This document shows, one piece after another, positions 8,169-14,983 of a DNA stretch of 39,750 nt (position 1 is the first letter of the stretch; the number at the start of each line of letters is the position of its first letter). Below the pieces are notes generated by a model. The model worked only from the letters and a program-made list of their open reading frames with translations. It did not search any database and had not been told where the DNA came from. A program made the position numbers and the translations under genes. The DNA is from CAYUCE01 sp964443275 (GTDB lineage Bacteria; Bipolaricaulota; Bipolaricaulia; CAYUCE01), in contig CAYUCE010000015.1 of assembly GCA_964443275.1 (NCBI GenBank), forward strand, positions 1 through 39,750, read 5' to 3'.

Positions 8169-8234
8169 CCTTATGGAATCTTGAGAAAACCTAAGATGCG
8201 CAGGAATAGAATAGACCTACTTGTTTTCCAATCT
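8169..8234. repeat. Diverged direct repeat B
   Basis: Partner of 6022-6085, same orientation, lying just beyond the start of the lamin-tail/exonuclease gene. It contains the stop codon of the small minus-strand remnant at 8217-8303. Together the two copies bracket about 2.1 kb. Confidence 0.55.
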
Positions 8235-8303
8235 CCTTTCAATCTCGGAAATAGTGTATCATTCCACTTTCTGTAAATACTTGAAATAGTCAATTTGGGC
8301 CAT
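8217..8303 (-). pseudogene. Gene remnant ending RRLENK
   Basis: ATG at 8303 gives MAQIDYFKYLQKVE, an in-frame TGA, then YTISEIERRLENK and TAG. Its end matches the tail of the remnant at 6068-6247 (QRLESK), and the DNA after both stops is also similar. It is a second, shorter relic of the same kind of gene. The remaining 8304-8443 shows nothing coding. Confidence 0.3.
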
Positions 8304-8443
8304 GGTCAAAGGTATTCTTCAGACTAACGGAACAACTATGTATTTTTGGTGTCCGTTCTCTGTATTTTTATATTGCCAAACACATATTTACCATTAGATA
8401 AAGAAGTCGATGTTGAAAACCTAATTAAATCCAGTTGGAGGGT

Positions 8444-8731
8444 TTAGTCACTTCCCCTCTCCACTTCCCGCTTATATGATTTGATAATCCACATACGTAA
8501 AAGAGTAGTATAAGGGATACCAATTTCCTGGGCGTAAGCCTTTAACCGGTTCACAAAATCTCTTTCTAGCCTAATTGAGACCACCTGTTTTTCGGGACGA
8601 ACGAAAACTACGTCTTTAGCTTCTTCAAACTCGTCTAAAAATTCTGTAGTATCATGAGTATCCCAGAATTCTGCTTCTTCTTGAATAGATTCAAATTCAG
8701 GTATCTTGGATCCTGTCTTTGTGCTCATCAT
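8444..8731 (-). CDS. CopG/BrnA-type antitoxin
   Basis: 95 residues. The N-terminal half, PEFESIQEEAEFWDTHDTTEF, is the signature of the CopG-type antitoxin family (COG5304/PF12441). The C-terminal half, VVSIRLERDFVNRLKAYAQEIGIPYTTLLRMWI, is a ribbon-helix-helix DNA-binding fold. The antitoxin should bind the upstream BrnT-like protein and repress the shared promoter. The start overlaps the toxin stop by four bases (ATGA). The toxin-first order is typical of brnT-brnA. Both genes look intact, unlike most TA genes in this window. Confidence 0.85.
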   Translation of the reverse strand: MMSTKTGSKIPEFESIQEEAEFWDTHDTTEFLDEFEEAKDVVFVRPEKQVVSIRLERDFVNRLKAYAQEIGIPYTTLLRMWIIKSYKREVERGSD

Positions 8732-9018
8732 TTCCTCCTTTCCTTGTAGAATCTTTTTTCACTTGGTTCTAAATTCCGAGCTGTAATTACTCGAGCCTTG
8801 CCCTTGTCAATGGGTTCCAGCACTACCAAAATATAACGGCCTACATCGGTTTGTGAATAAACCAAATAGCGCAGCCGTTCACTCCCCTTAGGCCCCTTCA
8901 ATACTAACCGGTTTTGATTAAAACAAGCTTCATCGACCTCTTGGGAAGTGAGTCCATACTTTCTCTCAACTTTTTCCAGTATTTCTTTATCCCAAACTAA
9001 CTGGGTAATTCTTGGCAA
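8728..9018 (-). CDS. BrnT-like toxin (RelE-fold RNase)
   Basis: 96 residues. The C-terminal RARNLEPSEKRFYKERR corresponds to the conserved end of BrnT (PF04365: ARxMTxxERRxY). The middle has paired strands RLRYLVYSQTDVGRYILVVLEP, and the N-terminal part has VERKYGLTSQEVDEACF, the usual helix before the strands. BrnT proteins cleave mRNA and are neutralised by BrnA, here encoded directly downstream. First gene of the two-gene operon; the promoter should lie in 9019-9100, but I see no clear boxes. Confidence 0.8.
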   Translation of the reverse strand: MPRITQLVWDKEILEKVERKYGLTSQEVDEACFNQNRLVLKGPKGSERLRYLVYSQTDVGRYILVVLEPIDKGKARVITARNLEPSEKRFYKERRK

Positions 9019-9249
9019 TGCTGATCACTTTCGACTATATTGTAATACATAATAGACACAAAACCAAGCGATTGTAAAAGTGACTTAACCGCGGTTGATT
9101 TATACAAGCTCGTTTTGAGATACCGCTTTAGCTGGGGCTAATTTCAGGTATTGAGGGTAGTCAAAATAACCTCTGAGTGTTGAGTTTGCTTACCCGCCCA
9201 ATCAGAATCGAAGAGGTAAAAGAGAATAAATATATCCTAACCATGTTTC

Positions 9250-9348
9250 TTACGGGTCGCGTCGAGGGATGTGCCTTGAAACGAATTCTTTGACTTTTTG
9301 ATTTAACTCTTCTGGATCGTTCAATCCTCCTTGGATTCTTGACAACAC
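9250..9348 (-). other. Possible 32-codon frame after the PIN remnant
   Basis: GTG at 9348 opens a frame with GGLNDPEELNQKVKEFVSRH, ending at TAA 9250-9252. It begins three bases after the stop of the PIN-like tail. The composition is protein-like, but the length and lack of a ribosome site leave it doubtful. It may be another relic. Confidence 0.2.
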
Positions 9349-9350
9349 CC

Positions 9351-9467
9351 CTACTCTTCCAGCCGCCGAAAATATTTCTTAGGATCGATTACTTTAATCC
9401 CTTCATATCTTGCAAAATCCTTTGTTGGTTTGAAACATTGGTATGTAAATAATGAACTTTTAACGGA
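9351..9467 (-). pseudogene. C-terminal remnant of a PIN-domain toxin
   Basis: A 38-codon frame bounded by a stop upstream ends in KPTKDFARYEGIKVIDPKKY followed by FRRLEE. This matches the usual end of small PIN ribonuclease toxins: a T-x-KDF strand, then G-I-K-V-(I/L)-(D/T)-P, then a short helix. The catalytic acidic residues would be in the missing N-terminal part. No antitoxin gene is recognisable next to it. The rest of 9019-9543 shows no further gene apart from the small frame at 9250-9348. Confidence 0.4.
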
Positions 9468-9543
9468 TTAATTCCCACAGAAAGGTGGAATGAATTAAAG
9501 CCGGAGGAAATTAAGCCTGTAGAGGGGAATCCGAACAATAATT

Positions 9544-10125
9544 ATGCTAAAACCAACATTTGCTTTTTTGGATGAATCCGGAAACTTAAGCCCCAATAGC
9601 CCAAACCGTTACTTTACTGTTGGTGCAATTATTGATAGTTATCCTGATGATTTAACAAAGAAGTTACATCTATCATTACAGAGTTTACAAGGGACATTAA
9701 GACGGGTTGATGATCCGAAGTTAGAATTCAAATTCTCAGCGGTTACTAAAACATCATTACCTGTTTATTTGAAGCTTATAGAGTTGCTTGAGCAATTTAC
9801 TAGCTGGCGGTTCTGCTGCCTTATTGTAGATACAGAAGACGAAAAATACGCTCAACCGTCGAATGTACAAGAAATTTGGGAAGAGTATCTGAAATTTACA
9901 AAACTCTTACCCCAAAATAACTTGGCAAATGATGAGCGTACCGTCTTAATAGCTGATTACTACAGACAGCCTTCGGGAAAAGTCCATGAATTGGCAACCT
10001 TGCCGCAAGTGGTGCCTAACCTGGTTGACACTTTACAAGTTGAGAGTCAGGGTGTTCTACCGGTACAAGTTGCGGATGTACTGCTCGGGGCTTGCCTTTA
10101 TGAGGGAGTGGGTGTTGTGAAATAG
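9544..10125 (+). CDS. DUF3800 family protein, probably shortened at the C-terminus
   Basis: 193 residues. FAFLDESGNL at residues 6-15 is the hallmark opening of DUF3800, which has an RNase H-like fold with a D-E-S-G motif. The later ADYYRQPSG and QVADVLLGA segments match the other conserved acidic positions. The function is unknown; members are common in phage-related and defence islands. Family proteins usually run 20-60 residues beyond the Q-x-AD helix, but here the frame stops soon after (GACLYEGVGVVK), so the end has probably been cut. The short repeats at 10191-10265 lie shortly after the break. No clear ribosome site precedes the ATG. Confidence 0.8.
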   Translation: MLKPTFAFLDESGNLSPNSPNRYFTVGAIIDSYPDDLTKKLHLSLQSLQGTLRRVDDPKLEFKFSAVTKTSLPVYLKLIELLEQFTSWRFCCLIVDTEDEKYAQPSNVQEIWEEYLKFTKLLPQNNLANDERTVLIADYYRQPSGKVHELATLPQVVPNLVDTLQVESQGVLPVQVADVLLGACLYEGVGVVK

Positions 10126-10190
10126 CAGTTAGGAGCTTAGTTCAATAGTAAATATTGCACATTTGGTTGAGGGGAAAAGTTGAAAACCGG

Positions 10191-10265
10191 CTCTTCTACG
10201 CTTCTACGACCTCTTCTACGCTTCTGCGAAGCTTGCGAAGCAGAGAGCTGCGAAGCAGCGAAGTA
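10191..10265. repeat. Short direct-repeat cluster between two truncated genes
   Basis: A 15-base unit, CTCTTCTACGCTTCT, occurs at 10191-10205 and 10211-10225. It runs into three or more iterations of GCGAAGC (one as GCGAAG). CTTC and GAAG motifs let the two halves pair imperfectly. The sequence is unlike its surroundings and sits between the DUF3800 gene end and the duplicated methyltransferase fragment, a likely recombination scar. Confidence 0.6.
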
Positions 10266-10291
10266 CGAGTTGTGAATGTTTGACAAGCCGC

Positions 10292-10742
10292 CTTATCACC
10301 TAATCGAAGTCAAATCTACGCTGCTTTAGGTAGGTGTCTATTCTTTTTCGGGCAATATTTATGTAGTCGGATTCGATATCATAACCGATATAATTTCTTT
10401 TAGTTTTTAGGGCGGCAAGTCCGGAGGTCCCCGAGCCAATAAATGGATCTAAAATCACCTCATCTTGAAAGGTAAAGAGCTGAATCAAGCGGTAGGGAAG
10501 CTCCTCGGGGAAAGGTGCAGGATGGCCTACGGAAGTTGCAGATTCCGGTGGGAAAGCCCAAATACTTCTGGTAAAATCTAGAAATTCCTTTTTTGTGATG
10601 GTGCTTTTGCGGTGGTACGGATTTCTTCGGGAAAGAGTATCTTTACAAAATATGAGAATATATTCATGCTGGTCTCTCAAAACCGGGTTGACAGGGGACC
10701 TCCAGCTCCCCCAGGCAGTTCCACCCCCGGTTTGTTTGTCCC
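10292..10742 (-). pseudogene. Partial copy (3' part) of the DNA methyltransferase gene
   Basis: About 450 bases duplicate 12724-13174 with only a handful of substitutions (offset 2432, same orientation). The frame encodes the last ~145 residues of the methyltransferase, including the DPFIGSGT SAM-binding motif, but lacks the N-terminal half with the TSPPYN catalytic motif. Similarity stops abruptly at 10742/13174, so the copy has no start codon of its own and should be inactive. The near identity marks a recent duplication. The copies form a 2.4-kb direct repeat around the HigBA-like pair and the 11829-12479 gene. Confidence 0.85.
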
Positions 10743-10848
10743 CGAGTCTTTGGAATATCTTCAGTCTAACATTAGTAAAAGAGGCTCAGAAATTCAATGC
10801 AAGACATGACCTCAATAGATGTTCATTTTTAATGGGACTTTGGGGTAC

Positions 10849-10876
10849 TTGACGCTGGTTAACTTTTATGTTAACC
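10849..10876 (+). promoter_or_regulatory. Promoter with a GGTTAAC-N6-GTTAACC operator
   Basis: TTGACG at 10849-10854 is a good -35. A perfect inverted repeat GGTTAAC (10857-10863), six bases, GTTAACC (10870-10876) fills the spacer and reaches the expected -10 (TAACCT or TATGTT). A repressor bound here would block the promoter. The HTH protein at 11278-11790 is the natural candidate, by analogy with HigA autoregulation. Confidence 0.55.
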
Positions 10877-10897
10877 TCCTATGAGGTAAGTCGCTTA

Positions 10898-11281
10898 ATG
10901 AAGGCACACACTATTGAGCAGGGGAGATGGTTTACAATTAAGGTATTAACGACAAGCTCAGGTCGATCGTACTTTCTAGAATTTTATGATGATGAATTAG
11001 AAAAGCGTGAAAGAGCAAAAGTGTGATATTGGATTGAACGAAGGGCAAATCATAAGCAAATTAGAAACGAGCAGCGATTTAGCAAACTAGAGGATGATAT
11101 TTTCGAGCTAAAACCCACGGATCAAGTTCGACTTCCTGGATTTTTTTATGGTGAAGGAGTTTTTATCATAACACATGGATTTAAAAAGCAGAAGCGAAAA
11201 ACCCCCAGAAAAGAAATTAAGAAAGCAATAAATTGCCGAGATAGATTTTTAGAGAACCTAAATAGAAGGAGGAAAATATGA
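10898..11281 (+). pseudogene. HigB/Gp49-like RelE-fold toxin with in-frame TGA
   Basis: ATG at 10898 opens MKAHTIEQGRWFTIKVL and continues in one frame to TGA at 11279-11281, about 127 codons, with a single internal TGA at 11024-11026. After the stop the frame reads YWIERRANHK, LKPTDQVRLPGFFYGEGVFI and ITHGFKKQKRKTPRKEI. The last segment is the diagnostic G-F-x-K-K-x-x-x-T-P motif of phage-derived Gp49-like/HigB toxins, followed by an arginine-rich helix. The end overlaps the HigA-like gene (ATGA). Everything else is intact, so the loss is probably recent; unless TGA is read through, no toxin is made. Confidence 0.75.
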
Positions 11282-11790
11282 ATTTCGAACAGTGGGCAGA
11301 AAGAGAAAAAGAGAAAGTTCGCAATGAACCCGAATACCTAGCTGAAGGATATTTTGCGGACATCACTGAACAAATCCTTGCTTACATGGAAAAGCATAAT
11401 ATTACCAGAGCTGAATTGGCAAGGCGAATGGATGTGTCAAAACCGTGGATCACTAAAGTGTTTAGAGATGATTCTAACGTGACTTTACTCACACTCGCAA
11501 AAATATCTAAAGCTCTCAGTATTGATTGGATGCTTAAACTAATACCTATGCGGGATGCGAATGCCCAAACAGATTCTCAATATTGCAGAGATCCCTTGCC
11601 TTTAGGTGAACATTTTTCGGGTACAATGCCCGTTGAAGTTCAAGCAGTAATACCTGCTGGTGTCATAGACAATGCGGTGACATTCTCATCAGAAGAAAAT
11701 TACTTTGAATTTGAGGAAATGGAAAATAAAGATGATTCGATAGCTTCACAAAATAACCATACTAATAAAGAGTTAATCCACTCGGTGTAA
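11278..11790 (+). CDS. HigA-like XRE-family antitoxin with a long C-terminal tail
   Basis: 170 residues. AAGGAGGAAAAT gives a strong ribosome site. Residues ~30-82 form a helix-turn-helix: ITEQILAYMEKHNITRAELA, RRMDVSKPWITKVF and NVTLLTLAKISKAL. This is the XRE/HigA fold that binds both the operator and the partner toxin. The remaining ~80 residues are acidic and low in structure, longer than in a typical HigA (~95-130). The start overlaps the stop of the interrupted toxin by four bases. With the toxin broken, the gene may survive as a repressor or as an anti-addiction antitoxin. Confidence 0.8.
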   Translation: MNFEQWAEREKEKVRNEPEYLAEGYFADITEQILAYMEKHNITRAELARRMDVSKPWITKVFRDDSNVTLLTLAKISKALSIDWMLKLIPMRDANAQTDSQYCRDPLPLGEHFSGTMPVEVQAVIPAGVIDNAVTFSSEENYFEFEEMENKDDSIASQNNHTNKELIHSV

Positions 11791-11828
11791 TTTTTTGCGA
11801 TCTGTTTTCCATGAAGGGAGGTTTGTAT

Positions 11829-12479
11829 ATGAACCATAGTAAAGATCCCAAGGATGTTGTTGAAATCACCCAAAATGAAAAAGAAAAATTAAAAAAACGA
11901 CTCCAAAAACTTGAAGAAAAACTAGAGGATGAAACTTGGGAAGATGATACTTTACAAGCTATTAAAGGAGCTGTTGAAGGAGTTCCTTTAGAAGGGTTAG
12001 AGCGGAATTTATGGGAGAACCTTAAAACATATATTAATGAAGATTCAGTTAGAGACCTTATACTAGATGTATTAGCAAATAATAACCCAAATATCTACAA
12101 GATGATAGGTGTTAAAGTCCCTCCAAAATGTTATGAATTTCTTAACAAGATAAGTAGACAATACGGAATTAAAGTGAAGCACTCAATAAAACGTCATTAC
12201 GGGCCCGATGACTGGCGGTACATAACTTCCGAAGCACGAAAAGGTGGAAAGTACCAGGGAGCTCGTTTACACTCTAAAATTCTTAAGTGGAATGGGGACA
12301 GTTGCGTGATTACGAGTAACCCTCCGGACACCATAAAGCTAGCTAATCATTTCATTAAAAATTTGAGCGATAAATTCGAGGGATTTGATAAAAGAGAGTC
12401 TAAAATATTACTTCAGGAGCTTGATGAATTGAGAGATAGCATTGAGAAATTGCGAGAGAAAATCGCCTCACATATGTAA
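11829..12479 (+). CDS. Hypothetical protein with coiled-coil ends, paralogue of the left-end fragment
   Basis: The frame opens at 11811, but GGGAGG lies inside that extension and is correctly spaced for the ATG at 11829, which I prefer (216 residues). Residues ~10-40 are a charged coiled coil (EKEKLKKRLQKLEEKLED). The middle ends in YKMIGVKVPPK. The C-terminal half carries the segment shared with 62-455 (ILKWNGD, VITSNPPDTIKLANH), then a second coiled coil. The shared block SxILxWxG(D/N)xxVITSxPxD resembles the end of a beta domain and recurs here twice, so this is a small accessory family. It lies 38 bases after the HigA-like gene, perhaps co-transcribed. Family not recognised. Confidence 0.65.
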   Translation: MNHSKDPKDVVEITQNEKEKLKKRLQKLEEKLEDETWEDDTLQAIKGAVEGVPLEGLERNLWENLKTYINEDSVRDLILDVLANNNPNIYKMIGVKVPPKCYEFLNKISRQYGIKVKHSIKRHYGPDDWRYITSEARKGGKYQGARLHSKILKWNGDSCVITSNPPDTIKLANHFIKNLSDKFEGFDKRESKILLQELDELRDSIEKLREKIASHM

Positions 12480-12604
12480 TTTTGGATTAAGAATGGCTTC
12501 GCACAAGCAAAATACCCCTTCCGTCTCATTACGATCAAATTGGCTTACATGTAAATAGATGAATGGGACGGGAGTTGACATCTTGACTTTATATCAGTGA
12601 GATT

Positions 12605-12730
12605 GTGACATGTGAACTTCAAGGAACACTCTATCGTGAAATATATTGTAAAGGATGTGCCATAGAAGTTGAGGAAGAAAAGCTAGAGCTGATCCAGAGG
12701 GAACACTTTTGTTTACCCAACCCTTTATCA
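12605..12730 (+). pseudogene. Truncated small protein with paired cysteines
   Basis: GTG at 12605 opens VTCELQGTLYREIYCKGCAI followed by EVEEEKLELIQREHF, a protein-like segment with a C-x-x-C pair. At ~12724 the frame runs into the duplicated methyltransferase end (antisense), where protein-like character ceases. It looks like a gene whose 3' end was replaced by that block. Nothing else coding is visible in 12480-12731. Confidence 0.3.
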
Positions 12731-13174
12731 CTCAATCAAAGTCAAATCTGCGCTGCTTTAGGTAGGTGTCTATTCTTTTTCGGGCAATATTTATGTAGTC
12801 GGATTCGATATCATAACCGATATAATTTCTTTTAGTTTTTAGGGCGGCAAGTCCGGAGGTCCCCGAGCCAATAAATGGATCTAAAATCACCTCATCTTGA
12901 AAGGTAAAGAGCTGAATCAAGCGGTAGGGAAGCTCCTCGGGGAAAGGTGCAGGATGGCCTACGGAAGTTGCAGATTCCGGTGGGAAAGCCCAAATACTTC
13001 TGGTAAAATCTAGAAATTCCTTTTTTGTGATGGTGCTTTTGCGGTGGTACGGATTTCTTCGGGAAAGAGTATCTTTACAAAATATGAGAATATATTCATG
13101 CTGGTCTCTCAAAACCGGGTTGGCAGGGGACTTCCAGCTCCCCCAGGCAGTTCCACCCCCGGTTTGTTTGTCCC
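12724..13174. repeat. Full-gene copy of the duplicated methyltransferase segment
   Basis: Counterpart of 10292-10742. Differences cluster at the left edge and near GACAGGGGACC versus GGCAGGGGACT; the interior looks identical. The two direct copies are substrates for deletion of the 2.4 kb between them. Confidence 0.85.
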
Positions 13175-13634
13175 AAATTACTTCGCCCCTCATTATATAT
13201 CCAATTTTTTCCATAATCTCTATAACATAGGCATGGAGTGGGATATAAGGTTTTCTACCCAAGTTTGCAATGTTGATGCAAGCTCTACCGCCGGGGACCA
13301 GTACGCGATACACTTCTTGGAACACATTTTGTAGGAGGTTAAGATATTCTTCTAAAGTAAAGTCCTTATCATATTCTTTACAGGCATTGTAAGGGGGTGA
13401 AGTTACCATCAGATGCACACTACTGTCGGGAATCTCATTCATACGCTCGCTTGATGAACAAAAAATCTTATTTAAATACTCTTTGGGGACCTCATTTTCC
13501 TCATACTGGACATCCTCATCAATTCTCTTGCCTTCATAGAGCTTGCTTGCATAGAAAAGTGAAGAATCGTGGCTGGACCTCTGTGATACTCCAAAGGAGC
13601 TAGTCTCGGTACCCTTTTTCTTTTTATCAGCCAT
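12732..13634 (-). CDS. Type II DNA methyltransferase, beta class (predicted N4-cytosine)
   Basis: 300 residues. TSPPYN at ~78-83 is the catalytic motif IV and DPFIGSGT at ~252-259 is the SAM-binding motif I. That order (IV before I) defines the beta class, and SPPY most often marks N4-cytosine enzymes, although N6-adenine cannot be excluded. LVPGGR and NYIGYDIE are the other expected core motifs. The ATG directly follows the endonuclease stop (TAAATG), so the two are co-translated, and it should protect the sites the nuclease cuts. The recognition sequence cannot be read from the protein. The 3' half is duplicated at 10292-10742. Confidence 0.9.
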   Translation of the reverse strand: MADKKKKGTETSSFGVSQRSSHDSSLFYASKLYEGKRIDEDVQYEENEVPKEYLNKIFCSSSERMNEIPDSSVHLMVTSPPYNACKEYDKDFTLEEYLNLLQNVFQEVYRVLVPGGRACINIANLGRKPYIPLHAYVIEIMEKIGYIMRGEVIWDKQTGGGTAWGSWKSPANPVLRDQHEYILIFCKDTLSRRNPYHRKSTITKKEFLDFTRSIWAFPPESATSVGHPAPFPEELPYRLIQLFTFQDEVILDPFIGSGTSGLAALKTKRNYIGYDIESDYINIARKRIDTYLKQRRFDFD

Positions 13635-14573
13635 TTACACTCCCCCGGCTTTATATAACTTGTCAAAAAATTCCTGCCCAATTTCTTTATGCTCTTTTGA
13701 TAGATCTAGTGATTTTATGAGTTTTCCAAGATCGGGCTTCCCAAGCATTGAGCTAAAGAATATTATATCCTCTTTCACTAAATTTTTAACAAAACGCTTA
13801 AGTTCATCCAAGGAATCCATTCTCAAAAAGCCTTTCCCATCACTTTCCTTTGGATTTCTTTCTTCGCTATCGGAGGGGTCAACCACCAGCGGATTAGGAG
13901 TCAAGGATAAGTACTTTTGCACAATCCCGGAAGCTACAGAGGCATCTATGTTATCCAGATAGCCTTTGGGCGGTGGAGAGTTACCGATAACAATAAAAGG
14001 TACAGTATTGGATTTGGGATATCCTCTAAATATGGTAGCTTTACCTATTGCTTTTAAGATGCTGTCAGTCCTGTAGATTGAACCTCGACCTTTATGTCCA
14101 TCATAATCCGAGGTAACAACTAGCTTGCCCTCTTTATCTAATTCCCAATTCCAGATTACCGACATTTTCACTTCAAAAATGACTTTTATCTGCTCAGGCG
14201 CGTAATTGTCATTAGAGTGGCTTTCGCTTCTCACGATTGCCGCATCTGCCTTTGTTCTTGAAGTGAGGCCTAGGTCGTCACATCTAACGTTTCTATCAAC
14301 TGCAAATTCGCCTAGTCCGGCTTCCTTCAAAGCTTTATCGATAATATTAGCAGCAAATTCTTCTGTCCGGGCTGCAAGGGGATTATTTCTTCCCTGCGGT
14401 GTGGTACTGCTCACTTTAGCATTGCACTGTGGACATTTGCTTGACTTCTTGAAAAAGGCCTCATATTTGTGGCCGCAACTTTCACATTGGATTTCAGCCC
14501 AGACATTGACATCATCTTCAATCAGATTCTTTATAAGCTTTCTTTCTTCCTCCGGGTTCCATAACTTTTCCAT
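13635..14573 (-). CDS. Restriction endonuclease with N-terminal zinc ribbon and PD-(D/E)xK core
   Basis: 312 residues. Residues ~30-54 contain CESCGHKY and CPQCNAKV, a four-cysteine zinc ribbon. The central part has SRTKADAAI followed by IKVIFEVKMSV; the D...E-V-K arrangement is the catalytic core of PD-(D/E)xK nucleases. The C-terminal half is helical and charged. First gene of an operon with the adjacent methyltransferase, so by position it is the cognate type II restriction enzyme. I do not recognise a named prototype. Toxic if the methyltransferase is lost; no controller (C) protein gene is visible upstream. Confidence 0.75.
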   Translation of the reverse strand: MEKLWNPEEERKLIKNLIEDDVNVWAEIQCESCGHKYEAFFKKSSKCPQCNAKVSSTTPQGRNNPLAARTEEFAANIIDKALKEAGLGEFAVDRNVRCDDLGLTSRTKADAAIVRSESHSNDNYAPEQIKVIFEVKMSVIWNWELDKEGKLVVTSDYDGHKGRGSIYRTDSILKAIGKATIFRGYPKSNTVPFIVIGNSPPPKGYLDNIDASVASGIVQKYLSLTPNPLVVDPSDSEERNPKESDGKGFLRMDSLDELKRFVKNLVKEDIIFFSSMLGKPDLGKLIKSLDLSKEHKEIGQEFFDKLYKAGGV

Positions 14574-14833
14574 TATTTAACTACCCTCTGTTGAAACTAG
14601 CAATCAAGTGGTTAGATATACAGATTTTCCTCAAATCAACTTAAACTTACCTTAACACAATAATTGAGAATTTCCAAAATTGGAAACACAATATAGGGGG
14701 CGAGGGCCTACCCACTTGCAAAAGAAAAGCTATAGATTCATAATTGCTCTAACCCACGAGATGACAGCGGCAAAAGTGGGCAATCGCTATTAAAAAATTA
14801 GCAAGTTTATAATGACCAAAGGGAGGCATAAAG

Positions 14834-14935
14834 ATGGGCAATATATTTAAAGTTGCCGAGGTTGTAGACATGGGGATTGAAAAGGAGAAAAGCTGGAAGG
14901 GTAAAAGAAGTGAATTTAGGAGGCTATTAGATTAG
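14834..14935 (+). pseudogene. N-terminal remnant of a ferritin-like/rubrerythrin-type protein
   Basis: A strong GGGAGG site and ATG open MGNIFKVAEVVDMGIEKEK, which resembles the start of ferritin-like rubrerythrin domains (an E-x-x-x-x-x-E helix). The sequence then diverges (SWKGKRSEFRRLLD) and stops after 33 codons. TATAAT at 14808-14813 could drive it. It is the start of a gene whose remainder is gone. The rest of 14581-14983 has no visible gene. Confidence 0.3.
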
Positions 14936-14983
14936 AGTATTAGAAACACAAAATATAAATACACGAAATATGGAGATTAAACC

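Noticed and set aside
10191..10265. CRISPR array
   Set aside because: The repeats are short, irregular and have no unique spacers of constant length, and no cas genes are visible.
10595..10852. Plus-strand frames over the methyltransferase copies (also 13027-13334)
   Set aside because: They are antisense to the methyltransferase coding sequence and occur twice only because that DNA is duplicated.
11024..11026. Selenocysteine codon in the HigB-like gene
   Set aside because: No SECIS-like hairpin was recognised after the TGA, and RelE-fold toxins do not use selenocysteine; a nonsense mutation is simpler.
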